A stretch of 57,214 nt of DNA from Candidatus Coprenecus avistercoris (lineage in GTDB: Bacteria; Bacteroidota; Bacteroidia; Bacteroidales; UBA932), in assembly GCA_018712275.1 (NCBI GenBank), contig DVHI01000084.1, forward strand, positions 1 through 57,214, read 5' to 3'. The translations under genes were made by a program, and so were the position numbers. How positions within the stretch are numbered: the first letter of the stretch is position 1; the number at the start of each line of letters is the position of its first letter. Positions 1 to 8,505 of the stretch are shown here, piece by piece. A model generated the notes under the pieces. It was not told the origin of the DNA. It did not search any database and saw nothing but the letters and a program-made list of their open reading frames with translations.

Positions 1-1
1 T

Positions 2-157
2 GGCGAGCATATAGACATAGCAAAAGCCGGAGGGGAAGTGGCGCGTAATGCACGTTTGGAATTAGAGCAAAAGACAGGGAAACCAGTTATAAGTCCTCTC
101 AATGCCAAAATAGGAATCCCGTTAAACCTGCCTGAAAAAAATGAGAATGATGAATAA
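2..157 (+). CDS. DinD/BRO-N-like antirepressor, C-terminal end only
   Basis: Only the last 51 codons are in the window; the reading frame enters at base 2 and stops with TAA at 155-157. The visible peptide begins GEHIDIAKAGGEVARNARLE and continues with KTGKPVISPLNAK. The pattern of an alanine/glycine-rich helix followed by a 'TGKPVIS.LNAK' ending is what I know from the C-termini of DinD (DNA-damage-inducible protein D) and related BRO-N or phage antirepressor proteins in Bacteroidota. The N-terminal DNA-binding domain lies outside the window and cannot be checked. The segment is more AT-rich than its neighbours, fitting accessory DNA. Family assignment is moderate; function is inferred from the family only. 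Confidence 0.6.
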   Translation, partial: GEHIDIAKAGGEVARNARLELEQKTGKPVISPLNAKIGIPLNLPEKNENDE

Positions 158-256
158 AACATTAACGCATACTAATGCGACATCTGAAAGAAAAGCCGAC
201 TGCACGGGATATAACAAAAAATAATAGAAGTTTTATAGTGCGCAGGTGAATTGCGC

Positions 257-1471
257 CTATAGCAATAGAGTGAGGTAGAAGATGAGGAGGGTGCGCTTTT
301 TCATGACGGGGTAGGAGATGATGTCCGGGTCGTCGGTGGTCTTGTAGGTGTGGCGGTGGAAGCCGGAGGTGAAGATGAGGGAGGGGATGCCGGCCTGGTG
401 GAATACGGTCTGGTCGGAGAGCTGGTAGAAGAGTTCGGTGAAGTTCTCGCTGCCGTAGAAGGTGTGGTCGATGTCCAGGCCGATGTTGTAGTAGCGGTTG
501 CACATGTCGATGAGGCCGCGGTGTTCCTTGCGGAGTGTCTTCTCTCCGAGGACGATGACGAAATTCGTATCGGCTTCGTGTACGGGTTCAAGGACGGTTC
601 CTATCTGGTCTATGTTGATAGCGCAGATAATCCGGTCTTTTGGAATGCCGGGGAATTCTTCCTCGGGGCTGCTGGCTGAGTCTGCCCTGTCTGCTGCAGT
701 GGCTGCAGTCGAGTCCGTAGTGCCTGAGGTCGTATAAGCTGTACTTTCTTCTTCTGACAGCAGCTTGTCGATAAGCGCCTTGGATCCAGCCATGTTCAGC
801 TCCTTGGCATCCAGCGCGGCGAAGATGATGTTCTTGTCCGGACCGGTCTTGGTTTTCTTCATAGTTCCGAACATGTCCGCGAGGTTGAGCAGGACCGTGA
901 CTCCGGAGGCATTGTCGTCGGCCCCGTTGTAGGTGTTGCCGTTCAGGATGCCGAGGTGGTCATAGTGGGCCGAGATCAGGACGTATTCATCGGAGGGGAC
1001 AGCGCTGCGGACGATGCCCGCTACATTGCGGCCTACGGTGCCGTTGAGGCTGTCGGCGATGAACGGCTGGTAGAAACTGCTGCCGAAGAGGGGTTCGAGA
1101 CCGTACTGCCGGAAGAGCACTTCTATGAAGCGTGCCGCTGACATGCCGGCGTTCGTACCCGTGGCCCTTCCTTCGCTCATGTCGTCTGCCAGCCATTCCA
1201 TGATGCGCTCCTGCTTGGCCTGGTAGATGATCTGCTCGTACATGGTGTACGGGCCCAGCGACCTTTTGCGTTCCTGCTCTATGCTTCCGGCCATGTCCGT
1301 GCCGGAAAGTTCCGTTTCGGAATTCCGGAGGCATTCTGCTTCCGTCGCAGCTGAGGCGGAGTATCCGCTTACCGCCAGCACCAGCATCAGCATCACTGCC
1401 GTCATTGACGCCAGTCTCCTTACTGCCTCGGATACGGCTCTGAATATCCGTTTATCCCCTGTGTGTCCCAC
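257..1471 (-). CDS. M28-family metallopeptidase (exported)
   Basis: 404-residue zinc aminopeptidase-type protein. An N-terminal export signal is visible: basic residues, then a hydrophobic stretch near residues 23-42 ending SASA. Metal-site motifs of the M28 fold follow in order: AHYDHLG, GADDNASG, ALDAKELNMAGS, INIDQIG, and HTYKTTDD near the C-terminus. Known M28 enzymes remove N-terminal residues from peptides, here presumably in the periplasm. Two oddities: the usual 'EE' pair (base plus zinc ligand) reads 'KE', and the protein ends abruptly in LTLLL where relatives usually run a little further. The start used is GTG, 12 bases after the acetyltransferase stop; an ATG at residue 23 (base 1405) would also keep most of the signal peptide. 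Family is clear; substrate is unknown. Confidence 0.85.
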   Translation of the reverse strand: MGHTGDKRIFRAVSEAVRRLASMTAVMLMLVLAVSGYSASAATEAECLRNSETELSGTDMAGSIEQERKRSLGPYTMYEQIIYQAKQERIMEWLADDMSEGRATGTNAGMSAARFIEVLFRQYGLEPLFGSSFYQPFIADSLNGTVGRNVAGIVRSAVPSDEYVLISAHYDHLGILNGNTYNGADDNASGVTVLLNLADMFGTMKKTKTGPDKNIIFAALDAKELNMAGSKALIDKLLSEEESTAYTTSGTTDSTAATAADRADSASSPEEEFPGIPKDRIICAINIDQIGTVLEPVHEADTNFVIVLGEKTLRKEHRGLIDMCNRYYNIGLDIDHTFYGSENFTELFYQLSDQTVFHQAGIPSLIFTSGFHRHTYKTTDDPDIISYPVMKKRTLLIFYLTLLL

Positions 1472-1483
1472 CTTCCCGCCGTG

Positions 1484-2047
1484 CTATTCTATCCGTTTGA
1501 TGATTTTGGCCGGGACGCCTCCGACGATGCAGTTGGCCGGTACGTCCTTAGTGACCACGGCTCCTGCCGCCACGATGGAATTGTCCCCGATAGTCACCCC
1601 TTTTGTGATGGTGGAGTTGGAGCCTACCCAGACCCTCTTGCCGAGGACAATAGGGGCAGGGTAGGTGTTGCGCCGGTCCTCGGGAGTGATGCCGTGGTCG
1701 AGGGTCGCGAAGACCACATTGTGCCCTATCTGGCAGCCGTCCCCGATTACCACCCCTCCGTGATCCTGGAAGTGGCAGCAGGCATTGATGAACACATTCT
1801 TTCCTACCGTGATGTTCTTCCCGAAGTCAGCGTACAGCGGCGGAAACACCTTGAACGTCGGATCCACCGGCTTCCCGAACAGCCGCGAGAGCAGCTCCCG
1901 TACCTCGTCCGCCTCGTGATATGAGCTGTTCAGCTCGAAGGTTATCTTCCGCGCCTCATCGCTCATCCTGTCCATAAACTCGTATATCTCAGGGGTATTC
2001 AAAGCCTTCCCCGTCTTGACGAAATCCAAGAATTCTTTCAGTTCCAT
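1484..2047 (-). CDS. Hexapeptide-repeat sugar O-acetyltransferase (MAT/GAT-like)
   Basis: 187 residues, the normal length of maltose/galactoside O-acetyltransferase relatives that move acetyl from acetyl-CoA to a sugar hydroxyl. The N-terminal helical segment (about 1-55) is followed by left-handed beta-helix hexapeptide turns: [47 protein letters not shown] and [18 protein letters not shown], ending [11 protein letters not shown]. The DHG after 'FATL' is the expected active-site histidine region. It lies 12 bases upstream of the M28 peptidase in the same direction, so the two are probably co-transcribed. No nearby polysaccharide cluster indicates the acceptor sugar. Confidence 0.9.
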   Translation of the reverse strand: MELKEFLDFVKTGKALNTPEIYEFMDRMSDEARKITFELNSSYHEADEVRELLSRLFGKPVDPTFKVFPPLYADFGKNITVGKNVFINACCHFQDHGGVVIGDGCQIGHNVVFATLDHGITPEDRRNTYPAPIVLGKRVWVGSNSTITKGVTIGDNSIVAAGAVVTKDVPANCIVGGVPAKIIKRIE

Positions 2048-2410
2048 ATCGTGTCGTATGCTCGTGTAGCAGTTAACCGCGCGAATATACGAACTTTTTT
2101 TATTCCGGATACAGGCGGTTGGGTGTATGGTTCAGGGCAGGCAATCAGCTCCAGATCCGGAAGACAAGAGTGACAAGGTTGTAGGGCGGTGCTTTCGCAC
2201 TCAGTCTTAATAGAACAATGTTGACTGAAAGCAATGAATATTTTCAGAATCATTCTTTTGGCTCTAACAAGGCAGTCTCTTGATTTTGAACAAGTGATGA
2301 ACTGAATATTGCCCCCCGAAGTAAATTCGTTCGAAAATGCGCTCAACCCAACCTTTGCGCAGTGCCTCCTGAGCGTGGCTGTGGCTTGATTACAGGAACT
2401 TTATCGATAA
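2048..2410. other. Intergenic stretch without a recognisable gene
   Basis: Between the acetyltransferase start and the winged-helix fragment. Stops occur in all frames apart from a 102-codon minus-strand frame (2038-2346) whose translation resembles no family I know and which overlaps the acetyltransferase start. No terminator with a T-tract and no TAnnTTTG box was found. Given the stranded fragment just downstream, it may be decayed coding sequence. Confidence 0.5.
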
Positions 2411-2422
2411 ATTGCCGATAAG

Positions 2423-2596
2423 ATGTGCGACATCTGCCTATATCTGAAGCAGAACCCCTATTCAAGCACTGCGTCAGTGGCAGAAGTTCTGGGTGTCAGT
2501 GTATCCAGTGCTAAAATCTACTTGCGCAGGCTTGTGGAAGCCGGCCTTATTGTTCCATATGGGGCAAATAAGAACCGTACCTATTCATTGAAGTGA
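2423..2596 (+). pseudogene. Stranded C-terminal winged-helix domain
   Basis: A 57-codon frame (ATG at 2423, TGA at 2594-2596) encodes a winged-helix segment: NPYSSTASVAEVLGVSVSS, then AKIYLRRLVEAGLIVPYGAN, then KNRTYSLK. This is the typical last domain of Bacteroidota Fic proteins or of AlbA/RecG-like ATP-binding regulators, normally preceded by several hundred residues. Here an in-frame TAA lies at 2408-2410 and no matching upstream domain is visible, so I read it as the surviving tail of a deleted gene. A functional mini-regulator cannot be excluded but is unlikely. Confidence 0.6.
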
Positions 2597-2646
2597 CGGT
2601 CTGAAGTCTGACAAGTTCTCAAATCCGGCGAATCACGATGTGCCAG

Positions 2647-3906
2647 TCAGTCTCTTAGGCAGTTGAGAGGTGCGATATATATGCCGTCAGGCCTTCTGTA
2701 GGCTGGGCCGGTGGCGGTGACGATCATCATGAATGCCGGTTCTTTTTCGACAATAGCTTTCAGTTTGAGGAGGTTCTTGGCACCTTCCTCGATAAGTCTG
2801 TCGCCTCCTAATTTTGCTTCGACTGCGGCCCATGTTCCGTCCGGCAGATGGATGACGGCATCGCATTCCAGACCGTTGCTGTCTCTGTAGTGGCGGATTT
2901 CACCTTTCAGACTGCCGGAGTAGACTACAAGGTCCCTGATTACCATGTCTTCAAAGAACAGTCCGAAAGAATTGAAGTCTTTCATAAGGTCGTCAGGTGA
3001 GATGTGTATTGCGCAGCATGCAATGGAAGTGTCTACGAAGTGCCTGGTAGGCGTGGACCGGATGGCGGCCTTGCTGCGTATGTTCGGATTCCAGGCCAGG
3101 ATGTCCTCTATGATATAGAGGTCTTTCAATGCGTCCATATAGTCTTCGTACGTCTTGGTGTCAAAGGAGTTCCTGTTGTTTGACCGGATGATGTCCTGTA
3201 TAATGGTTGTTACCGGAGCTTCGGTAGAGATTTTGCGGGCGTAGCTGCGGAGAATCATTTTCAGTATTTCAGGACTCTTATTTCTGAACTTTTCGTTATG
3301 CGAAGTTTCAAAATTGAACAGTCCTTCATAGTAGTTGGACGTAATGTCCAGGGCAACTTCCTCATCATTGACAATGGACTGTGGCCATCCTCCCCGGCAA
3401 AGAAGAAATGCTGTCTTTCTAAGGCTGTGAGAGGAATTCTCACAGAATACGTTGCTGTCAGGATTCCGGAACAGCTCCCCGATAGATACCTGTCCGTTGG
3501 ACTCAAGGGACTCGAACAAGCTCATAGGACGCATTTTTATAGGTACGATGCGGCCTGCTCCAGAGTGATGGATCCGTGTTTTGTCTTCCGGAGTGGAGCT
3601 TCCGGTAAGTAGGAATTGCCCGAATCCAGGATGCTCGTCAACATAGTTTCGCACCTCGTCCCATATCTGGGGCACAGTCTGCCATTCGTCAATAAGCCTT
3701 GGCTTTTCACCTTCAAGGGTGGCACTAGGTTCCAATTGGGCCAGATTTATTGCGCTTTCAGTGCTGAGTTTTCTGACGCTTTTGGCGAACCGCAAGGCAG
3801 TGGTGGTTTTTCCACAGAATTTTGGTCCCGCGATAAGGACAGCACCGGATGACTTCATCTTACGCTCTATCTGGGATTCTATTATTCGCTTTAAATATTT
3901 GTCCAT
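2647..3906 (-). CDS. AAA ATPase with C-terminal DUF4143 domain
   Basis: 419 residues from ATG at 3906 (MDKYLKRIIESQIERKM); an ATG 16 codons earlier opens with an unlikely hydrophobic leader and would overlap the -7 box, so I prefer the inner start. Order: short N-terminal helix, Walker A GPKFCGKTT at about 27-35, Walker B-like 'RLIDEWQTVPQIWD', sensor 'FLLTGSS', then a DUF4143 region with the nuclease-fold-like 'ECDAVIHLPDGTWAAVEAKLG' core. These proteins are abundant, single-gene accessory ATPases in Bacteroidota whose biochemical role is not established; the D...E-K pattern near the C-terminus recalls a PD-(D/E)XK fold (inference). Three 23-bp direct repeats sit at its promoter. It stands alone, next to a gene fragment, and looks like accessory DNA. 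Confidence 0.88.
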   Translation of the reverse strand: MDKYLKRIIESQIERKMKSSGAVLIAGPKFCGKTTTALRFAKSVRKLSTESAINLAQLEPSATLEGEKPRLIDEWQTVPQIWDEVRNYVDEHPGFGQFLLTGSSTPEDKTRIHHSGAGRIVPIKMRPMSLFESLESNGQVSIGELFRNPDSNVFCENSSHSLRKTAFLLCRGGWPQSIVNDEEVALDITSNYYEGLFNFETSHNEKFRNKSPEILKMILRSYARKISTEAPVTTIIQDIIRSNNRNSFDTKTYEDYMDALKDLYIIEDILAWNPNIRSKAAIRSTPTRHFVDTSIACCAIHISPDDLMKDFNSFGLFFEDMVIRDLVVYSGSLKGEIRHYRDSNGLECDAVIHLPDGTWAAVEAKLGGDRLIEEGAKNLLKLKAIVEKEPAFMMIVTATGPAYRRPDGIYIAPLNCLRD

Positions 3907-3923
3907 AAGAGATTTCTTTGATG

Positions 3924-3931
3924 CAAAAATA
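3924..3931 (-). promoter_or_regulatory. -7 box of the AAA/DUF4143 gene
   Basis: Read on the minus strand this is TATTTTTG, an exact TAnnTTTG match, 17 bases before the chosen ATG. An ATTG 20 bases further upstream (plus coordinates 3952-3955) is a plausible -33 element and lies inside the first 23-bp repeat. Confidence 0.5.
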
Positions 3932-3946
3932 AAAAAACATTTGAAT

Positions 3947-4015
3947 AATCCCAATATTGTGGCAAATAAAATCCAAAGATTGTGGAATTAAAAATCCCAA
4001 CATTGTGCTTTTCGA
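3947..4015. repeat. Three 23-bp direct repeats (iterons) at the AAA/DUF4143 promoter
   Basis: Units begin at 3947, 3970 and 3993, exactly 23 bp apart. Each starts with a 15-bp core: AATCCCAATATTGTG, AATCCAAAGATTGTG, AATCCCAACATTGTG. The remaining eight bases are not conserved. The array covers the presumed -33 region and the DNA just upstream, so a protein bound there would control the AAA gene; about two helical turns per unit puts all cores on nearly the same face. What binds is unknown. Confidence 0.75.
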
Positions 4016-4092
4016 CTTTGTGATGTCCAGTATATTCAGCGCCCAGCCGGACTCCCCAAAAAACCTAACGACGCAGCAGGACCACAGAAAAA

Positions 4093-4121
4093 GCCGCGCC
4101 GAATACGTGATTCGGTGCGGC
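4093..4121. terminator. Bidirectional intrinsic terminator
   Basis: A 12-bp stem (one G-T pair) with a five-base loop: GCCGCGCCGAAT / ATTCGGTGCGGC, flanked by A-rich sequence on the left and TTTT on the right. It lies 28 bases past the stop of the outer-membrane channel gene and ends the metal-efflux operon. Confidence 0.8.
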
Positions 4122-4148
4122 CTTTTCCAGCATCCTCCGTCCATCTGC

Positions 4149-5357
4149 TCAGAGCCGGTTCCTGTAGGCTTCAGCCAGAAGCTTGCGGTACTGGTTCTCG
4201 AGAGAGAGGTAGGTGGAGAGGTTGCCGTAGACGTTGTCGGCTTCGACGTAGTAGTCTATGACGGACATCTGGCCGGCGAGGACGGCCGATTTGAGGGCGT
4301 CGAGGGTGCTGTGCATCAGGGGAACGTCGTAGGTCTGGACGGCGGAGTGAATCTGCTGCAGCTCGTTGTAGCGGGACTGGAGCTGGGTCTCGGCCTGCAG
4401 GCGGGCGTTCTCGAGCTCGCTCTGGGCGGCGGTGTGGCGGGCCTCGGCGATCTTGGTCTTGTTGCGGGAGGAGAACAGGGGCAGGGAGGCTCCGACGAGG
4501 AAGCCGTTGGAGGCCTCCTTCATGGCGGTGTTGCGGCGGTAGCCGACCTCGAATTTGGGCAGCCAGTTCTGCTTGTTGACCTTGATTTCCTGGGCGGCTG
4601 CGTCTACGGAGGCCTCTGCGGAGAGGATGCCGGCATCGGTGGCCATCACTTCGGCGTAGAACTCATCGTAGTTGACCACCTCTGCGGCAGCAGGATACTC
4701 GGCCACGAGCAGTTCCACGGGAATGTTCCCGTTCATGGCCCTGAGGGTCTGGAGAGTATTCTGCCGTGCAGCCTCGTTCTGGGCCGCGAGGGTGCGGACG
4801 TTCATCCGCTCCATTTTCACCTTATTGACCTCTATGACATTGGCGCCTCCCTCGGAGAAGCGTTTCTCCATCAGGGCGAGGAGCTCGTCGGCATTGGCCA
4901 TCCTCGTATCCAACAGCTCTTTTTCCTGATTGAGCCGGACGAGGTCGAGGCACAGGAGCTGGGCCTGCAGGAGGATGTCCCTGCGCTGGAGGGCGTACTG
5001 CATGTCGAGGGCCTCGTTCTGGAGCTTGCCGGACTTGCCCCTCGAGATGTACTGCGAGGGGAAGTCGAAGCCCATGGAGACTACGAGTTCGGAGCTGGCG
5101 ACTCCGTCATAGCCGCGGGTGAAGAAGGGGCTGTAGGATACGGAGAGGTCCTGCTGGAGGTTGTTCTGGGACTGGATCTCGAGCCGCGATGCCTCATTGT
5201 TCTGCTGCAGGGCGCGGAGCTCGAGATTGTTCCTCTCAACTGCTGCCAGCACCGAGTCTATGCTCTCCATGCTCTGGGCGCGGAGACTGCCGCAGGATGC
5301 GGACAGGAGAATGGCAGCGGCGCTCAGGAAAGGAAGTGTATTGTAAAATATTTTCAT
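4149..5357 (-). CDS. TolC-family outer-membrane channel of a metal RND pump
   Basis: 402 residues from ATG at 5357, 13 bases after the pump stop; the frame is open 24 codons further upstream but that would overlap the pump gene. The N-terminus (MKIFYNTLPFLSAAAILLSA) is a signal peptide; a Cys soon after could be lipidated, though the lipobox is poor. The rest is the long alpha-helical repeat of outer-membrane efflux proteins: LRALQQNNEASRLEIQSQNN, ARHTAAQSELENARLQAE, YNELQQIHSAVQTYD, and a C-terminal VIDYYVEADNVYGNLSTYLS. The product forms the exit duct of the tripartite system (CusC/CzcC role). Third gene of the operon, followed by a strong terminator. Confidence 0.9.
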   Translation of the reverse strand: MKIFYNTLPFLSAAAILLSASCGSLRAQSMESIDSVLAAVERNNLELRALQQNNEASRLEIQSQNNLQQDLSVSYSPFFTRGYDGVASSELVVSMGFDFPSQYISRGKSGKLQNEALDMQYALQRRDILLQAQLLCLDLVRLNQEKELLDTRMANADELLALMEKRFSEGGANVIEVNKVKMERMNVRTLAAQNEAARQNTLQTLRAMNGNIPVELLVAEYPAAAEVVNYDEFYAEVMATDAGILSAEASVDAAAQEIKVNKQNWLPKFEVGYRRNTAMKEASNGFLVGASLPLFSSRNKTKIAEARHTAAQSELENARLQAETQLQSRYNELQQIHSAVQTYDVPLMHSTLDALKSAVLAGQMSVIDYYVEADNVYGNLSTYLSLENQYRKLLAEAYRNRL

Positions 5358-5370
5358 AAGGGATATCGGA

Positions 5371-8300
5371 TTAGTTTTCAGCATGTTCAATGTTTTCTGC
5401 CCTGCGCTCGCGGCGGTGCATCCAGTCATAGACTATCGGCACAATGAAGCCGTTGAGCAGTGTGGAGGTGAGCAGTCCTCCGAGGATAACCTTGGCCATG
5501 GGGCTCTGGATCTCGTTGCCGGGCAGGTCTCCGTTGATGGCCAGTGGAATCATGGCGAGGGCCGACGAGAGGGCCGTCATCAGGATGGGGTTGAGGCGGT
5601 CTAAGGAGCCCTGGAGGATGCACTCGCGTACGGAGAGGTGCTCCTCGGTGTGCAGGTGGTTGTAGCGGTTGATCAGCAGCATACCGTTTCGGGTGGCGAT
5701 GCCGAAGAGGGCGATGAAGCCGATGATGGCCGGGATGCTGAGCTCGCCGGAGGTGATGATCAGGGCAAATACGCCTCCGATCAGGGCCAGCGGCAGGTTG
5801 AGCAGTACGACTCCGCTCTGACGGGCGTTCTTGAACTCCATGTACAGCAGCAGGAAGATGACCACGATGCTCATCAGGGAGGTGAGCAGGAGGGTCCGGC
5901 TGGCGGCCTGTTCGCTCTCGAACTGTCCGCCGTACTCGATGTGGTAGCCCTCGGGCAGTTCAATCTCCTCGTCCACTATCTTCTGGATGTCGTTCACCAC
6001 TCCGCGCAGGTCGCGTCCGCGGGTGTTGGCCGAGATGACGACCTTACGCTTCACGTTCTCGCGGTTGATGGTGTTGGGACCCATCGAGGACTCCACGTCA
6101 GCTACGTAGGAGAGGGGTATCTTGCAGCCGTCGGCATCGTCGATCATCAGGTTGCGGATGCTCTCCATGTCGCCGCGGTTGTCCTCCGAGGCGCGGACCA
6201 CGAGGTTGAAGGTCTTGCCCTCCTCGTAGACCTGCGATACGGTCTCGCCGGCCATGTTCACTGTCACGAACTCGGCGAAAGCCGGCAGGGAGATGCCGTA
6301 GCGGGCGAGCATGTCGCGCTTGGGGGTGATCTTGAGCTCGGGACGCTCGATCTGCTGCTCGACGTTGAGGTCGGCTATGCCCTCCACACCGCTGATGGCG
6401 CTCTTGATGCGGTTGCCGATGACGAACATGTCGTTGAGGTTGTCTCCGAAGAGCTTTATCGCGATGCTGGCCTGGGTACCGCTGAGCATGGCGTCGATGC
6501 GGTGGCTGATGGGCTGGCCTATCTCTATATTGGCTCCGGTGATGGTAGAGAGTTTCTCGCGCACCTCATCCAGAACCTCCGCGTGGGAGCGCTCATCCAG
6601 GATGAAAGGTGCCTCTATCTCGGATACATTGACTCCGAGGGCGTGCTCGTCCAGCTCGGCGCGTCCGGTCTTGCGGGCCACGGTCTGTATCTCGGGTATG
6701 GTCAGCAGCAGCTGCTCGGCCTGCCGTCCTATCTTGTCGGACTCCTCGAGGGAGACTCCGGGCAGGGAGCTGACGTTGATGGTGAACGAGCCTTCGTTGA
6801 ACGAGGGCAGGAAGCTGTGTCCGAGGGTGAAGAAGAGTCCGAGGGCCACGGCGAAGAGGGCGAGGGTGGAGCCGCCTACGATGGCCTTGTGGTTGAGGGC
6901 CCAGTTGAGTCCGTTGCGGTAGTGTTTCTTGAGCCACACGGCCACGAAGGCCTCCTTGGGCACCTTGGTGCTGTGCTTCTTGCCGCCAAGGAGGTAGGAG
7001 CAGAGCACGGGAGTCAGGGTCAGGGCCACGATGGTCGAGGCGAAGAGGGCTACGATGAAGGATATTCCGAGGGGAATGAGCATCCTGCCTTCCATGCCGC
7101 TGAGGAAGAAGAGGGGCACGAAGCTGACGATGATGATCAGGGTCGAGTTCAGAATCGGCATACGCACCTCCTTCGAGGCGTTGAACACCACGTCGATTAC
7201 CGGCAGCCGCTTGTCGGGCGGCAGGGCCCGGTTCTCCCGCAGATGTTTCCAGACGTTCTCCACGTCCACTATCGCGTCGTCCACGAGGGAGCCGATGGCG
7301 ATGGCCATACCTCCGAGACTCATGGTGTTGAGGCTCAGCCCGAGGGCATCGAGCACGAGAATCGTGACGAGCAGCGAGAGTGGCAGGGTGATGAGCGAAA
7401 TTATAGTGGTGCGGACATTGGCTAAGAAGACGAAGAGGACGATGACCACGAAGATGGCGCCTTCATAGAGGGAGCGTTTTACATTGTTGATGGAGTTCTC
7501 GATAAATGTGGCCTGACGGAAGATGTCGGTGGACACATGCACGTCGGCGGGCAGGTTCTTCTGCAGGTCGGCGATGGCGGCGTCCAGTCTCTCTGTCAGC
7601 TCGATGGTGCCGGTGTTGGGCTGCTTGGTGACTGTCAGCAGTACGGCCGGCTTGCCGCGCTCCGAGGCCAGTCCGAGCTTGGGCTGCTGGGCTCCGATGC
7701 GCACGTCGGCCACATCCTCGAGGGTCACGGGCATCCCGCTCTCAGTGGTCTTGATGACGGCTGCGGCCATCTCCTGCACGTCCTGGGTCGATACCACTCC
7801 GCGCACGATGTACTCGCTGCCGTATTCGTAGATGACACCACCGTTGGTGTTCTGGTTCATGCCGCGGGTCACCTCCATCACTTCGCCGAGGGTGACGCCG
7901 TAGTGCTTCATCTTCTCGGGATGGATGAGTACCTGATACTCCTTGATGTCACCTCCGAGCACCGCTACCTGGGCCACACCTCCGGTGGAGAGCAGCCTGG
8001 GACGGAAGGTCCAGTCGGCTAAGGTCCTGAGGTCGAGCATCGAGGTGCTGTCGGCGGTCAGGGACACTATCAGCAGCTCTCCGAGGATGGAGGACTGGGG
8101 GCCGAGGGTCGGGGTTCCGGAGTTCTCCGGCAGGTCGTCGGCGGCCGCGGCCAATTTCTCGGATACAATCTGACGGGCAAGGTAGATGTCAGTGCCCCAG
8201 TCGAACTCTACCCATACTACGGAGAATCCGGTGGTCGAGGAGGAACGCACCCTGCGCACTCCGGTAGCACCGTTGACGGCCGTCTCGATGGGGAAGGTCA

Positions 8301-8493
8301 CGAGCTGCTCGACCTCCTCGGCGGCCATTCCGTTGGCCTCGGTCATGACGACTACGGTCGGGGCGTTGAGGTCGGGGAAGACGTCTATCTCCGCGTTGAA
8401 GGTCCGGTAGAGTCCGGCGGCGAAGAGCAGAATGGCCGCGACGAGTATCAGCAGCCGGTTCTGCAGGGAAAAATGTATGATCTTGTTCAGCAT
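5371..8493 (-). CDS. CusA/CzcA-type heavy-metal RND efflux pump
   Basis: 1040 residues, full length for the HME-RND family, an inner-membrane proton-driven trimer that expels metal ions. The N-terminus MLNKIIHFSLQNRLLILVAA is the first membrane helix; the two porter halves and twelve membrane spans follow the usual RND plan. TM4 carries 'AIAIGSLVDDAIVDVENV' near residue 400, closer as I recall it to the CusA (monovalent copper/silver) pattern than to the 'DFGxxVDGAVV' of CzcA. However, the three methionines of the CusA porter do not seem to be retained ('INVSSLPGV', 'LGVNVSEIE' and 'RIDAMLSGT' at those places), so the metal is uncertain. It lies 12 bases after the adaptor gene. Confidence 0.93.
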   Translation of the reverse strand: MLNKIIHFSLQNRLLILVAAILLFAAGLYRTFNAEIDVFPDLNAPTVVVMTEANGMAAEEVEQLVTFPIETAVNGATGVRRVRSSSTTGFSVVWVEFDWGTDIYLARQIVSEKLAAAADDLPENSGTPTLGPQSSILGELLIVSLTADSTSMLDLRTLADWTFRPRLLSTGGVAQVAVLGGDIKEYQVLIHPEKMKHYGVTLGEVMEVTRGMNQNTNGGVIYEYGSEYIVRGVVSTQDVQEMAAAVIKTTESGMPVTLEDVADVRIGAQQPKLGLASERGKPAVLLTVTKQPNTGTIELTERLDAAIADLQKNLPADVHVSTDIFRQATFIENSINNVKRSLYEGAIFVVIVLFVFLANVRTTIISLITLPLSLLVTILVLDALGLSLNTMSLGGMAIAIGSLVDDAIVDVENVWKHLRENRALPPDKRLPVIDVVFNASKEVRMPILNSTLIIIVSFVPLFFLSGMEGRMLIPLGISFIVALFASTIVALTLTPVLCSYLLGGKKHSTKVPKEAFVAVWLKKHYRNGLNWALNHKAIVGGSTLALFAVALGLFFTLGHSFLPSFNEGSFTINVSSLPGVSLEESDKIGRQAEQLLLTIPEIQTVARKTGRAELDEHALGVNVSEIEAPFILDERSHAEVLDEVREKLSTITGANIEIGQPISHRIDAMLSGTQASIAIKLFGDNLNDMFVIGNRIKSAISGVEGIADLNVEQQIERPELKITPKRDMLARYGISLPAFAEFVTVNMAGETVSQVYEEGKTFNLVVRASEDNRGDMESIRNLMIDDADGCKIPLSYVADVESSMGPNTINRENVKRKVVISANTRGRDLRGVVNDIQKIVDEEIELPEGYHIEYGGQFESEQAASRTLLLTSLMSIVVIFLLLYMEFKNARQSGVVLLNLPLALIGGVFALIITSGELSIPAIIGFIALFGIATRNGMLLINRYNHLHTEEHLSVRECILQGSLDRLNPILMTALSSALAMIPLAINGDLPGNEIQSPMAKVILGGLLTSTLLNGFIVPIVYDWMHRRERRAENIEHAEN

Positions 8494-8505
8494 GACTGTC
8501 GCGGA

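Noticed and set aside
2038-2346. 102-codon frame upstream of the acetyltransferase
   Set aside because: Overlaps the acetyltransferase start, no family resemblance, no promoter or ribosome site.
3957-5447. 496-codon open frame on the plus strand
   Set aside because: Antisense to the outer-membrane channel gene; would also run through the terminator at 4093.
5638-7425. 595-codon open frame on the plus strand
   Set aside because: Antisense to the RND pump; low-complexity Gly/Glu/Val/His composition typical of the mirror frame of a GC-rich gene, no family.
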